A program made the position numbers and the translations under genes. Positions 8,465-17,623 of a stretch of DNA of 64,000 nt are shown here, in pieces. Numbering within the stretch: position 1 is the first letter of the stretch; each line of letters starts with the position of its first letter. The stretch is from Streptomyces sp. NBC_01353. Lineage in GTDB: Bacteria; Actinomycetota; Actinomycetes; Streptomycetales; Streptomycetaceae. The notes beneath the pieces were generated by a model that had not been told where the DNA came from, ran no database searches, and saw nothing but the letters and a program-made list of their open reading frames with translations. The stretch spans positions 8,147,501 through 8,211,500 of the forward strand of contig NZ_CP108352.1 in the NCBI RefSeq assembly GCF_036237275.1, given 5' to 3'.

Positions 8465-8740
8465 GGTGCTGCCGATCTCGCTCTGCTCCACGGCGAGCTG
8501 TGCGCCGGCCCCGGCCCCCGGCCCCTGCGTCACGCCGTCCGCCTCCTTCTCGCGACGCTGACCGCCTTGAGATCGGTCCGAAGCCGATGGGGTGAGCAAC
8601 GACGGTGTCTTTCAGGGTTAGTTGTGGTCATCGGTGATGGTGATCGATCGAGTGGCGGTTGGCGGTCCGTCGTCCCAGGTGGGCATAAGCTGCTCGCGAA
8701 TCGTTGGCCAACGGCTACTGATGTCTTCGGGGGTTGAGCA

Positions 8741-9334
8741 ATGCGCGCAGGGGTCTATCTCGCACACCCACGGCCGGGCAGCTTCAACCATGCTGTGTTT
8801 GACGCCGTCGTGGACGAACTGCGCGACCGCGGGTGCGAGGTGCTCGCTCACGACCTCTGCGCCGAAGGGTTCGCACCCGTGCTTGCCGCCGACGAGACGA
8901 GGACGGTCCAGCCGGTCTCGTACGCAGCGGACTCGCAGGTGGCGCTGCATCGCGCGGAAGTGGCCACACTCGACGCCATCGTGTTCGTACACCCGAACTG
9001 GTGGGGAATGCCGCCCGCAGTGCTCACGGGCTGGGTGCAGCGCGTACTGGCGCCCGGCGTCGCGTACAAACTCAGCACTGCGGAAGGCGAGCCCGCCGGG
9101 CTGCTGAAAGCCGGCCGGGCCCTCGTCCTGAACACCTCGGACACCCCCGCCGACCGCGAAGAGAGCGAGTTCGGCGACCCGCTGGACAGGATCTGGTCCG
9201 CCTGCGTGCTGCCGTACGTGGGGGTTACCGATGTCCGCCGGGTCGTCTTCCGTACGGTTACCGATTCAACCGATGAAGCGCGCGTATCCTGGTTGCACCA
9301 GGCGCGTGAGCAGGCAGCCGCACTGCTGGTCTGA
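8741..9334 (+). CDS. NAD(P)H quinone oxidoreductase-like flavodoxin-fold protein
   Basis: A 197-residue flavoprotein of the NQO/KefF/MdaB family. The N-terminal strand and FMN/FAD phosphate loop (VYLAHPRPGSFNHAVFDAV) and the second signature FVHPNWWGMPPAVLTGWVQR are intact. Such enzymes reduce quinones or other small electrophiles by two electrons using NAD(P)H in the cytoplasm. The ATG has a G-run about eight bases upstream. It appears as a single gene; the flanking 270 and 150 bases show no other gene. No regulator is adjacent. Confidence 0.9.
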   Translation: MRAGVYLAHPRPGSFNHAVFDAVVDELRDRGCEVLAHDLCAEGFAPVLAADETRTVQPVSYAADSQVALHRAEVATLDAIVFVHPNWWGMPPAVLTGWVQRVLAPGVAYKLSTAEGEPAGLLKAGRALVLNTSDTPADREESEFGDPLDRIWSACVLPYVGVTDVRRVVFRTVTDSTDEARVSWLHQAREQAAALLV

Positions 9335-9486
9335 CATCGCCGGAGTCGAGCAGTCCGCCCGGTCGTCGTGCGAAGGACTCCCGGGCTGACTCCACTCCCC
9401 AAGCGCCCCATCGGCGTCGAAACCGGAGGCAGTACGGCCACGCTGATCTGTCCGGCGTCGCCGCCGTAAACGGCCTGCTGATTGAC

Positions 9487-10008
9487 TCAGTCGTCAGCGG
9501 CGACGAGCAGAGTGATGTGCCCCGCCGACCAGTTGATGATCACCAGCTCGTGGAATTCCCCATGCACACCACCCCAGTCGTGAAACGCCTCGCCCCCGAG
9601 CCCGCTCAAGTAGTAGATGCGGTCGGCTACGGCCAGGCGGTCGAACACCTCGCGCTGTAGATCCGCCTCCAACTCGGCGGGCACGACCCCGAACCGGTTC
9701 ACCCACTCCCGCAGGATGAGCTCGCTCTTCTCCCGACTGACCGCTTCGTACACGTCGGGGGTGACCAGCCTCAGCCAGTACGGGCCGTGCCTGGTCCCCT
9801 CCGGAAGGACTCCACCGCCTGCGTAGTCGTCCCGAAACTGTTCATGCCCGATGAGCGCGGCAAGAAGTTCTCTGTCACCGACAGATTCTGCGGGAAGCCG
9901 CAGATGCTTGGCATCGACCCACCTGAAGGCGTGCGCACTCGAATCCTGGAATTTGTACTTTCGAAAATTGATGAAGGCGCTGCCTTCGTGAGTGAGCCTT
10001 TTCTCCAT
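9487..10008 (-). CDS. Hypothetical protein of 173 residues
   Basis: A 173-residue soluble protein without signal peptide or membrane segment. The ATG has TGAGG upstream. The sequence mixes an N-terminal charged region (EGSAFINFRKYKFQDSSAH) with a C-terminal part containing YYLSGLGGEAFHDWGG and HELVIINWSAGHITLLVAAD, which looks like a folded alpha/beta domain. I do not recognise the family; in style it resembles the accessory or immunity-like proteins common in Streptomyces arms. Its GC content appears a little lower than neighbouring genes, which may indicate transfer. Confidence 0.7.
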   Translation of the reverse strand: MEKRLTHEGSAFINFRKYKFQDSSAHAFRWVDAKHLRLPAESVGDRELLAALIGHEQFRDDYAGGGVLPEGTRHGPYWLRLVTPDVYEAVSREKSELILREWVNRFGVVPAELEADLQREVFDRLAVADRIYYLSGLGGEAFHDWGGVHGEFHELVIINWSAGHITLLVAADD

Positions 10009-10119
10009 AGCGCCTCAGCCTGGAAACGAGGCCAGGTACGGCCTGGGACCACCGGACACTCCCCGCCTTCGCCGGCACCGGCGCTGTCGCCGTTGCTGTA
10101 CGGGGGCGGGCGGGCCCGC

Positions 10120-10986
10120 TCATGCGATGCGAGTCCCGGTTCCGCTCACCCGCACCCGGGTGTCGCCTTCGCGTAGTTCCACGGTCAGGACGCCCGGGCG
10201 GCCCATGTCGGCGCCCTGGTGGAGCGTGAGGACCGATGCGTCCGGGACCAGGCCGAGTTCGCGGGCGTAGGCGCCGAAAGCGCCGGCTGCCGCGCCGGTC
10301 GCCGGGTCTTCCACGACGCCACCGACGGGGAAGGGGTTGCGTACGTGGAAGACCGTCCGGGACTCGCGCCACACCAGCTGCACGGTGATCAGGTCGAGTC
10401 GGTGCATGAGCGTCTCGAGACGTGAGAAGTCGTACGCGAGGTCTGCGAGGCGCTCCCGGGTCGCCGCACCGACGACGAGGTGGCGGGCGCCCGCGAAGGC
10501 GATACGCGGGGGCAGGGCGGTGTCGAGGTCGGCGGCGGGCCAGTCGAGGGCGGCGAGCGCCTCGGCGAGGTCCGCGTCGCCGACCGCCTCGATGTGCGGT
10601 TCGACGGTCGTGAGCGTGGCCCGCATGAAGCCGGCGTCCTCGGTCACGCTCACCGGCACGGTCCCCACCCGGGTGGCGAACACCAGGTCGCCGGGGCCGA
10701 TGTGCTCGCCGAGTGCGACGGCCGTCGCCACGGTGGCATGACCGCAGAACGGGACCTCGGCCTTGGGGCTGAAGTACCGGATGGCGAAGGCCCGCCCACC
10801 CGCGTCGCCGAGGTCCTCGGGCGGGGCGGTCAGGAACGCCGACTCGCTGTAGCCGATATCCGCCGCGATCGCGAGCATCGCGTTGTCGTCGAGTCCGGCC
10901 GCGTCCAGTATGACCCCGGCGGGGTTGCCGCCTTGAGGGTCGGTGGAGAACGCGGTGTAGCGCAGGACTGCGGGCTGTGTCGTCAT
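10120..10986 (-). CDS. PhzF-family isomerase/epimerase
   Basis: About 288 residues from the ATG at 10986 (a GTG nine bases earlier is possible, but sits only two bases from GGAG). Both halves of the diaminopimelate-epimerase-like fold are present. The family hallmarks are TDPQGGNPAGVIL near the N-terminus, GYSESAFL with the conserved catalytic Glu, FCGHATVATA, and the C-terminal DPATGAAAGAFGAY. PhzF enzymes isomerise small aromatic or amino-acid substrates; in organisms without phenazine genes the substrate is unknown, and no phenazine genes are visible here. Confidence 0.9.
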   Translation of the reverse strand: MTTQPAVLRYTAFSTDPQGGNPAGVILDAAGLDDNAMLAIAADIGYSESAFLTAPPEDLGDAGGRAFAIRYFSPKAEVPFCGHATVATAVALGEHIGPGDLVFATRVGTVPVSVTEDAGFMRATLTTVEPHIEAVGDADLAEALAALDWPAADLDTALPPRIAFAGARHLVVGAATRERLADLAYDFSRLETLMHRLDLITVQLVWRESRTVFHVRNPFPVGGVVEDPATGAAAGAFGAYARELGLVPDASVLTLHQGADMGRPGVLTVELREGDTRVRVSGTGTRIA

Positions 10987-11280
10987 GATCGACACAACTC
11001 CGCGGCCCGTCGGATTGTTCCCGTCCCGGTCCTGAGCACGTGGGGGCGGCGCTGGACACCAACGGCCCGCTCAGGCTCGGCCTTGCGGTGCCGGAGGGCG
11101 AGGGCGGGGGGCAGCAGCCCGGACGCGGCCGCCCGAGACCACCCCGCCCGAATCCTTCAGCAGCTCATCGAAGACTGGAGTCCGGAACGAATCGCGCAGG
11201 CCTGGGCCGATGGCCCAACTCCCGAGCGCTCCCGATATCCCGGTCGCCCAGGGCGGGTCGGGCCTGGCAGGGTGTCCGTC

Positions 11281-11883
11281 ATGAGCTCCGAGCCCGCGCA
11301 CTCCCAACCGGTCCGCCACCACGACCACGGCACGTGGCTCGTCCAGTACACAGGCCGGATGCTCGTGGTCTGCCCGAGGTGCGGTGGTCGCGCGCTCGTC
11401 GTGCCCCTGCCCCGACTCGCGGCGCCGAAGTACTTCAGCGAGCTGTTCGTCCAGCCCCGCCGCCTCACTTGCCCCGGCTGCGGCGCGGTCGCCGAATGGA
11501 CGGCCGAGCAGCGGGGCGCCGGTCTCGTCGGCGCGGTACCCGGTGGCACCGAGGACCCCTTCTTCCGGCAGCCGCTGTGGCTGCAGACCCGTTGCGCGGG
11601 ACGCATCCTGTGGGCCTACGACGAAGAGCACGTCGACGCCCTCGCCGCCTACGTGGGCGCCCGGCTTCGCGAGCGTCACGTGTCCCCGACGAGGGGGATG
11701 TTCGCCCGGCTGCCGGCGTGGATGAAAGCCGCGGACCGTCGAGACGAGGTGCTGGCCGGCCTGGAGACCCTCCGGGCCCTCGCCCGCCGCTCGACCCCCG
11801 CCGACCGCTCCGACGCTGCCCACGAACGCGGCGACCGCCCGCGTCACCACGGCAGCCTGTACTTCCGCGGCGGCCCGTACTAG
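11281..11883 (+). CDS. Zinc-ribbon-containing hypothetical protein
   Basis: A 200-residue protein with two clear zinc knuckles: VVCPRCGGRALV at about 28-39 and LTCPGCGAVAEW at about 58-69, together forming a four-Cys ribbon. Downstream is a conserved-looking body (DPFFRQPLWLQTRCAGRIL, then LARLPAWMKAADRRDE-like helices). Streptomyces genomes carry such TFIIB-type zinc-ribbon proteins of unknown role. The ATG was chosen because the frame upstream is compositionally poor. It may be a nucleic-acid-binding or redox-structural protein; nothing nearby indicates a pathway. Confidence 0.75.
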   Translation: MSSEPAHSQPVRHHDHGTWLVQYTGRMLVVCPRCGGRALVVPLPRLAAPKYFSELFVQPRRLTCPGCGAVAEWTAEQRGAGLVGAVPGGTEDPFFRQPLWLQTRCAGRILWAYDEEHVDALAAYVGARLRERHVSPTRGMFARLPAWMKAADRRDEVLAGLETLRALARRSTPADRSDAAHERGDRPRHHGSLYFRGGPY

Positions 11884-12180
11884 CAGCGACGATCACGCGC
11901 CGAGCCAGATGAGTGTGCCGCCAAGCGCGCGAGTGCGGCAAGGCCGTGACCGGACGGTGCGCCGAGGCGGATGGCGATCGCGCGCCCCCGTTCGAGCCGA
12001 TGGAAGCAGCGTCAGCCGCCCAGCACGTGAGGCGTCCGCTGTCTCTCCATGGCACAACCGGAGGCCCCCGCAGCGCCCCCTCCGCGTCGCGACCGCCCCG
12101 ACGATGCCGATCGGCCACCCGGCTCGCTCGGCCACGCCCACAGGGCGATTTGATGGACCGCGAACGACAAGGGGGAGTTC

Positions 12181-12831
12181 ATGGCACTGCATCCGGAAGG
12201 CATGTTCACCAGCGGACCGATCGCGCACCTCGTCGGGCTCGCAGGCGGCGGGCCCGACCCGCTGGAATGGGAGGTGTTGCGCTTCAAGAGGGTCTCGCGG
12301 ACCAACCATTGGGACGTGGCCTGGCGTTGCGCTCTCCAGCCACTCGCCTCCCAACTGGACTACCTGGCCACCGCGTTCAGCGAGGAGTTCTTCGCGACCT
12401 GCCCGGACGACACCCGACGGGCATGGACGACAGCCGCCGGAAACAAGCGCCTTCCCGAGTTCATGACCGAGCTGGCGATGTTGCTGCGGCTCGCGGACCG
12501 CGAGAGGGACGCCTCGTACGAGGACGTACCGCTCGCCGCATGGGAGGTGCGCACGCAGTTCCCGCTGCTGCTCGCGCTGGGCGACTGGGCATACGACGGC
12601 GAGCACACCTCGTACGAGGAGAGCGTGAGGGCGTTCATCCAGAGCGAGCACCCGTTCTGCTTCTACGAGTTGATACCGCGCCTCACCCAGGCTCTGGAGG
12701 CGCAGGCCCTCTGCACGCAGTCGGCCGCCTTCGCCGCGTCCTTCCGGACGCTCGTACCGGAGGCGTCGTCAGAGGTCCTGAACACCCTCGCCCGCACCAC
12801 GTTCGCCCACATGACGGAGCACCATGGCTGA
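12181..12831 (+). CDS. Hypothetical protein, first gene of an overlapping pair
   Basis: A 216-residue, Trp- and Phe-rich soluble protein with no signal peptide. It has helical segments (PLASQLDYLATAFSEEFFAT, FMTELAMLLRLADRERDAS, ELIPRLTQALEAQALCTQ) and looks like an all-alpha fold. AAGGGGGAG precedes the ATG. Its stop overlaps the next start by eight bases, so it is translationally coupled to a beta-propeller protein. Such tight coupling suggests that the two products act together. I cannot name the family; a modification, immunity or scaffold role is only a guess. Confidence 0.75.
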   Translation: MALHPEGMFTSGPIAHLVGLAGGGPDPLEWEVLRFKRVSRTNHWDVAWRCALQPLASQLDYLATAFSEEFFATCPDDTRRAWTTAAGNKRLPEFMTELAMLLRLADRERDASYEDVPLAAWEVRTQFPLLLALGDWAYDGEHTSYEESVRAFIQSEHPFCFYELIPRLTQALEAQALCTQSAAFAASFRTLVPEASSEVLNTLARTTFAHMTEHHG

Positions 12832-14332
12832 GCAGACGACGTCCTACGCCGCCTTCCACGACGAGCCCTTTCCCGAACTGCACGGGCACGCGTCCCAGGT
12901 GGTCGTCAGCGCCGACGGGCAGTGGATCGCGGTCAGTTCGGTGCTGCACCGAAGCAGCCGCGTCGCGATCTTCCGCGCCGCCGACCTGTCCTGCGCCCAC
13001 ATGCTGACATTCACGATGGACGCGGAGTCGATCGCCTTTCACCCCACGCTCCCGCTCCTCGTCGTCGGCCTGGACAACTATGACGAGTACGACCGCGAAG
13101 GCGGCCTCACCCTCTTCGAACCCGGCACGGGCCACCGCGTCGACTTCGCCGACCCCGCCTGGGGCATCGAGCCGGTCCGCTGGCTGGACGACCGCACGCT
13201 CGAACTCACCTTCTTCGCCGTGCACCCGGACGACGAGTACACGCACCTGATGTCCCGGGCCACCGTCGTACGCGACAACTGGCTCGGCCTCAACCCCGAC
13301 GCCCTCGACCTGACCGCGCTCGACCGGACCCCGCTCGACCCGAACGGCCCGTCCCCGTACGACGACATACCGCTCGCGCAGCCGCTGCTGCGCGCGCTCG
13401 CCGAGCGGGCCGGCCGGAACTACGACGCGCGGGGCGGGGTCCGGGCCGTTGCCGGGCTGCGTGACGGCCGTGTGCTCGCCACCCGCATGCACACAGCGGT
13501 GGAGTGCTGGGCCTCGGACGGATCCCTGCTGTGGAGCGTGCCCGCGCCCTCGGCGAGAGGCGGCACGCGGATCGAGCTCGCAGCCGACGAGCGGACGGTA
13601 CGGGTCGCCGTCTCCGGCCCGGACTCCCGCACGCGGACCGACTTCCCGCTCGTCGCCACCTCGGACGGCACGGTTCTCGACTGCCTCTCCGTGCCCTTCT
13701 CGGCCGCACCGTCCGCCCGGACCGACGGGGTCTGGGCGATCCGGGACACCTACGACCGCAGCTACGGGACCGAGCCGCCCACCCCGCCGAACACCCGGAT
13801 CTTCGCGGCCGACGGCACCCCGCTGGGCGCCGCCCACGAGCCGGACCGCTACGACCTCGTCCCGCTCGACGTCCGCCGCTGCCCCGAGCTGCTGTACGGG
13901 CGGCGGCGCCGGGAGGTGATCGCCCTCGACCCGACCGGCACCGTCGAGACGGTGCTCTTCACCGTCGACGCGCCGCTCGGCAGAGCGGTGTACACCGACG
14001 ACGCCGCGGGCCCGACGCTTCTGCACGGACGGACGGAGCTGGTCCGCCGGGCCTTCCCGTCCGGCAAGGTCCTCTGGAGTCGGCCGTTGGACTCCGAGGT
14101 CATCGACCTCGACACACACGCCGGGGTTCTGTACGCCCTGTGTGCCGACGACACTCTCGTCTCCTGCGACACAGCCGACGGGACGGTCCTCGGCCGTCGC
14201 GCGCTGCCCCCGTACGGCCCACTCTCGCTGCACGCGGCCCCGGACGGCACGATCCTCGTCGGCACCGCCGCCGGCCAGATCCTGCGCCTTCCGGCGGACT
14301 CCCGCGCGCCGAGCGGGCCGGCGGGCCGGTAG
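12824..14332 (+). CDS. WD40/PQQ-like beta-propeller protein
   Basis: A 502-residue protein built of repeated four-strand blades: HASQVVVSADGQWIAVSS, AFHPTLPLLVVGLDN-type strands, GVLYALCADDTLVSCDTADG, and GTILVGTAAGQILRLPAD at the C-terminus. The later blades look PQQ/Kelch-like, the first ones WD40-like. There is no signal peptide or membrane helix, so a cytoplasmic scaffold or ligand-binding role is likely. It overlaps the preceding hypothetical gene by eight bases. No enzymatic motif is present. A second, broken gene of similar style lies at 43006. Confidence 0.83.
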   Translation: MAEQTTSYAAFHDEPFPELHGHASQVVVSADGQWIAVSSVLHRSSRVAIFRAADLSCAHMLTFTMDAESIAFHPTLPLLVVGLDNYDEYDREGGLTLFEPGTGHRVDFADPAWGIEPVRWLDDRTLELTFFAVHPDDEYTHLMSRATVVRDNWLGLNPDALDLTALDRTPLDPNGPSPYDDIPLAQPLLRALAERAGRNYDARGGVRAVAGLRDGRVLATRMHTAVECWASDGSLLWSVPAPSARGGTRIELAADERTVRVAVSGPDSRTRTDFPLVATSDGTVLDCLSVPFSAAPSARTDGVWAIRDTYDRSYGTEPPTPPNTRIFAADGTPLGAAHEPDRYDLVPLDVRRCPELLYGRRRREVIALDPTGTVETVLFTVDAPLGRAVYTDDAAGPTLLHGRTELVRRAFPSGKVLWSRPLDSEVIDLDTHAGVLYALCADDTLVSCDTADGTVLGRRALPPYGPLSLHAAPDGTILVGTAAGQILRLPADSRAPSGPAGR

Positions 14333-14555
14333 CAGCGGCGCGGGACACAGCGGTTGGGAGAGGGCCTGCGGCGCCAATGGCAGGACGTACAACCGCATCT
14401 CCGCCGCAGCCGCGCGACGCTGCCCTTCGTCCCCGTACGGGTCTGCCTCCGAGCCGCCGTCCTCCAAGAACTTTCCGGATTCCGGTCACATCTGCGTGAG
14501 CCGGTCCGTCAGTGCTGTGAAGACGCCAACCAGGCCGATACCAAGGAGTGCAGTC

Positions 14556-15044
14556 ATGACGAACACCTCGATCTCCCGGATGCCGAACCCCGCCGAGTTC
14601 GTTCCCGAGCTGAACGACATCAGCGCCGCCCTCTTCCGGGCCACGGGCAACCGCGCGGTGCCGCGCACCACGATGAACCTCATTCACCTGCGCGCCGGGC
14701 AGATCGTCCACAACACCTACCTGACGATCCTGAACACGGGCTTCCTGCGCAAGGCGGGGGAGTCGGAGGAGCGCATCACCGCTGTCTCCTCCTGGCAGGA
14801 CGCCCCGTACTTCACCGATGCCGAGCGCGCCGCGCTCGCTCTGGTGGAGGCCACTCTTCAGCCGGCCCCGCATGGCCGGGAGCGCGTCTCGGACGAGCTG
14901 TACGCCGAGGTGGCGAAGCACTACGACGAGAAGGCTCTGGCCACCCTCACGATCGCGATCGGCCAGATCAACTTCTTCATCGCCCTGGCCGTCATCGGCA
15001 AGCCGCAGCCGGTCACCTCCCTGGCGGACGAGCAGTGGGACTAA
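14556..15044 (+). CDS. AhpD/carboxymuconolactone decarboxylase-like protein lacking the CxxC pair
   Basis: A 162-residue protein of the CMD/AhpD fold. Family landmarks are clear: an N-terminal helix of the NLIHLRAGQI type, RKAGESEERITAVSSWQDAP, YFTDAERAALALVEA, and a C-terminal LTIAIGQINFFIALAVIG. In AhpD-type peroxidases the segment after RA(S/G)QI carries CxxC and a His; here it reads VHNTYLTILN, with no Cys at all in the visible motif. The fold is therefore kept but disulfide chemistry is unlikely. AAGGAG precedes the ATG at a good distance. It stands alone between two unrelated genes. Confidence 0.85.
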   Translation: MTNTSISRMPNPAEFVPELNDISAALFRATGNRAVPRTTMNLIHLRAGQIVHNTYLTILNTGFLRKAGESEERITAVSSWQDAPYFTDAERAALALVEATLQPAPHGRERVSDELYAEVAKHYDEKALATLTIAIGQINFFIALAVIGKPQPVTSLADEQWD

Positions 15045-15213
15045 CCCGATCCGACCGCCGGCGCAGGAGCCCCGCCGATGGCTGCCAGTAGCTGTCGGGG
15101 GCTGGTCTTTGCAGCGGGGCGGCCGTCCAGGAGCACTGCGGCTACTTCCTCCGGCGGAGGTCAACGGGGACTGCACGCGTCCGGGGTTTCAAAGTGGCGG
15201 CCCGTGTGGCAGC

Positions 15214-15519
15214 GTGAGCGCCGTGATCATCAGGATTAGTGAGGCCCGTGTGCGTCCTGATCGCTTTGAGGCGTTCCACGACGTGATCGTCAGTGCTGTG
15301 CGTGAGTTCCCAGCTCTCCACCCTGGGTTGGTGGACCACGAGGTTCTGGTCGCGCCGCCGGACGCACTGTTGTACGTCAGTCGCTGGCGGAGCGAGGAGG
15401 ATCTGGTTGCCTATGCCGGCGAGAACTGGCGTGACCAGCCGGTGGTTCTTCCCGGCGAGCAGGAGTACTTGGTGGCGCCACTTCAGGTTCGGCACTTCAC
15501 GATCGCACCGTTGACCTGA
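15214..15519 (+). CDS. Antibiotic biosynthesis monooxygenase (ABM)-like small protein
   Basis: About 101 residues forming one ferredoxin-like ABM domain: IIRISEARVRPDRFEAFHDV, then HPGLVDHEVLVAPPDALLYV, SRWRSEEDLVAYAGENW and a final strand. These small proteins are heme-free oxygenases or signalling enzymes, often dimeric. GTG codons at 15214 and 15223 are both possible starts and neither has a strong ribosome site; I chose the first. Codon use supports coding. No biosynthetic cluster is adjacent, so it may be a housekeeping quinol oxygenase type. Confidence 0.7.
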   Translation: MSAVIIRISEARVRPDRFEAFHDVIVSAVREFPALHPGLVDHEVLVAPPDALLYVSRWRSEEDLVAYAGENWRDQPVVLPGEQEYLVAPLQVRHFTIAPLT

Positions 15520-15697
15520 CCCTCGGCAGGGATGGCGCCGCCGCAGCCGTACCCGTCGGCGCCTCGCCTGAAGTTTGCGGGCCTGCTCGAAGCGCCATCA
15601 TGCGGTGGCTGCCAGGTAGAACACGCGCGCCGTCTGCTACGGAGCAACTGTGCCGGTCCCGGCTGTCAACGAGTAGCTTGGACATGCCACCAGTTGA

Positions 15698-15838
15698 GAG
15701 GCCATCCTCGGGTTCCACGACTTGTGCCTCGTGCTCGACGACGGCGAGTGGTTCATGGGACGGCTCGGCACCGACGGAGCAATCGTCTGCTCGGCCTCTT
15801 ACGGTCCCGACCTGGCTGAGGCCATTCGCAACCTGTGA
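15698..15838 (+). pseudogene. C-terminal fragment of an unidentified small protein
   Basis: Forty-six codons between two stops read as coding: FHDLCLVLDDGEWFMGRLG, then ASYGPDLAEAIRNL. No start codon lies at the head, since a TGA comes just before, so this looks like the end of a gene whose 5' part is gone. The rest of 15520-15888 shows nothing else convincing. Confidence 0.3.
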
Positions 15839-15888
15839 GTCGGCATCTCGACCCCGTTCCGCGAACTCGCAGGAACCTCTCTACCTCT

Positions 15889-16584
15889 CTACTTCTCGTG
15901 CTGACGGCGCACCATCTCGGCGATCCAGGTGGGCGCGAACGGGGACGTGCAGTTCGGGGGAGTCGGGTAGTCCTTGAGCACTTCCAGGCGCTCGCCGATG
16001 TCGATCGCGCGGGCGCGGTGCTCTGCGTGCTGAATCCCGATCTGAGCCAGGCAGTGGTTCATCGCCCACTGCAGACGATCGGGCGCGTCCTTCATCTCCG
16101 CCTCGATGGCGTCGAGCAGTCCCGTGAGATCGAGGCCCTCGGGCTTCTTCGCCACCCGCTCGGTGGTCAGAGCCCAGCCGGCACTCGCAACCACTGGATC
16201 CGGGTCCGTGGACCAGGTGAGGCGCAGTTCTTCGGAGGCCGGGTTCTTCTTCACCACGTAGTTCACGAGCCAGTCGTGGACCTTGGGGGCGCGCGCCTCC
16301 CGCACCATGGTGTCCAGCTCGTCGCGCTCGAATGCCTTCGGACGGCAGATCAGTAGCGCCAGGAGCCTCGCCGCGGTGTCATCCGTCGCCCAGAGTTCGC
16401 GCGCGAGGTCCTGCTGAGTCTTGAGCTGCTTCGCGAGTGCGCGCAGCTTGCCGAGGTTCACACCGTGATCGTCACCGCGCTTCTCATTCGCCTCGCGCAT
16501 CTTCGGGTCCTCAAGCACGGCCAACTCAGCCATGACCTGCGCCACCGTCGTCCCGGTCACACCGGCCTCCTGTCCGTCGAGCAT
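15889..16584 (-). CDS. AlkD-like DNA alkylation repair protein (HEAT-repeat)
   Basis: About 231 residues, all alpha-helical, in the pattern of the AlkD/DNA alkylation repair family: LARELWATDDTAARLLALL, RDELDTMVREARAPKVHDW, LTWSTDPDPVVASAGWAL, LLDAIEAEMKDAPDRLQWA, and the conserved-looking NHCLAQIGI and PTWIAEMVRRQ end. AlkD removes bulky alkylated bases such as 7-methylguanine using stacked HEAT-like repeats. I chose the ATG at 16584 because codons before it are compositionally poor. It stands alone. The catalytic residues cannot be assigned with certainty from this reading. Confidence 0.7.
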   Translation of the reverse strand: MLDGQEAGVTGTTVAQVMAELAVLEDPKMREANEKRGDDHGVNLGKLRALAKQLKTQQDLARELWATDDTAARLLALLICRPKAFERDELDTMVREARAPKVHDWLVNYVVKKNPASEELRLTWSTDPDPVVASAGWALTTERVAKKPEGLDLTGLLDAIEAEMKDAPDRLQWAMNHCLAQIGIQHAEHRARAIDIGERLEVLKDYPTPPNCTSPFAPTWIAEMVRRQHEK

Positions 16585-16923
16585 GGAATCCAGCCTACGG
16601 CTGACGGTGACGGGCAAGCCTTGGCGACCCCGAGGCCGGATCGTCGCTCCCGTCTCGCCGAGCATGAGCAGGACCGCACTCGCACCACACCGAACTGAGG
16701 TTGCCAATCCTGCCGCCGGTCAGTGTGATGTCGATCATGCCGCGCCTATCCGTCGGCGGGCATGCCGCGAACCACTCTGGCAGCGGCCGGTATCCCACCC
16801 TTCGCAGCACTTCTCACGCAGGCACCACGTACGGATATGGCAGGGACAGCGCCATCGCCGTCACCGCTCGCGTGTCCGTGATGAACGGGGGCTGGTTCAA
16901 TCTCATGAGCAGCGCCGTGCGAC

Positions 16924-17472
16924 TCAGACCTCGGGAAGGGATGGATCGGGGGTCCAGGGGGTTGGTGCGGTGATGGCCCAGCGTTCGTGGTCCCGCCAGC
17001 CCCCGTCGATGTAGAGGTACGCGGGCGAAACCCCTTCGTAGCGGAAGCCCAGCCGCTGGACCAAGGCCAGGGACGCCTTGTTCGCCGGCTGAATGTTGGC
17101 CTCCAGCCGGTGGAGCCGCAGGTCGGTGAAGGCGTGCTGCAGGGTGGCGGCGAGTCCTTCGGTCATGTACCCGTGCCCTGCGGACGGGGCGAAGGCCGCA
17201 TACCCGACGGACGCGCCCTGGTAGCGGCCCCGGATGATCGAGTTGATGTTGACCATGCCGGCGGCCGCGCCGGTCTCCCGGACACGTATCAGAAAGCCCC
17301 GGTTGGTGGCGTCGTCGAAGCGGCGCATCCAGACCCGGAACTCCTCCGCGGTCGCGGGTAGCTGCATCCATGGCCCGTGCAGCTCGGAGCTGGCCTGCAC
17401 GAGCGTGCAGAACTCGTCCTGGTCGGAGAGGGTGAGCGGGTGTAGTTCAACCCGTGACGGCATCTTGAGCAT
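16924..17472 (-). CDS. RimJ/RimL-type GNAT N-acetyltransferase
   Basis: A 182-residue acetyltransferase. The GNAT motifs are seen as GFLIRVRETGAAAGMVNIN, SVGYAAFAPSAGHGYMTEGL (acetyl-CoA pyrophosphate loop region), and HRLEANIQPANKASLALVQR followed by LGFRYEGVSPAYLYIDGGW, which is typical for the RimJ/RimL group. These enzymes acetylate N-terminal amino groups of ribosomal proteins or small molecules, sometimes conferring antibiotic resistance. The substrate is unknown. The start codon could be 17472 or 17463. The region upstream is a 730-base stretch of decayed sequence. Confidence 0.9.
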   Translation of the reverse strand: MLKMPSRVELHPLTLSDQDEFCTLVQASSELHGPWMQLPATAEEFRVWMRRFDDATNRGFLIRVRETGAAAGMVNINSIIRGRYQGASVGYAAFAPSAGHGYMTEGLAATLQHAFTDLRLHRLEANIQPANKASLALVQRLGFRYEGVSPAYLYIDGGWRDHERWAITAPTPWTPDPSLPEV

Positions 17473-17623
17473 GGACCAACGTTAGGGCCTGTGAGTAGTG
17501 GGTCACCCGAGTGATCCACTACTGGGATGACCTTGGCGCTCACTCCGCCGACGTGCATGGAACGGCAGTGCCCAGCCTTGCCGGGACGAAGCGGACGATG
17601 AGGGGTACGAGGCCGAGTGCGTG

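Noticed and set aside
8618-8992. Minus-strand frame overlapping the quinone reductase start
   Set aside because: The last 25 codons look somewhat coding-like, but the remainder is antisense to a clear flavodoxin fold.
12683-14467. Minus-strand open frame of 594 codons opposite the propeller gene
   Set aside because: Its composition (Val/Gly/Arg/Asp rich, no family features) is that of an antisense shadow, while the plus strand has recognisable repeats and coupling to the upstream gene.
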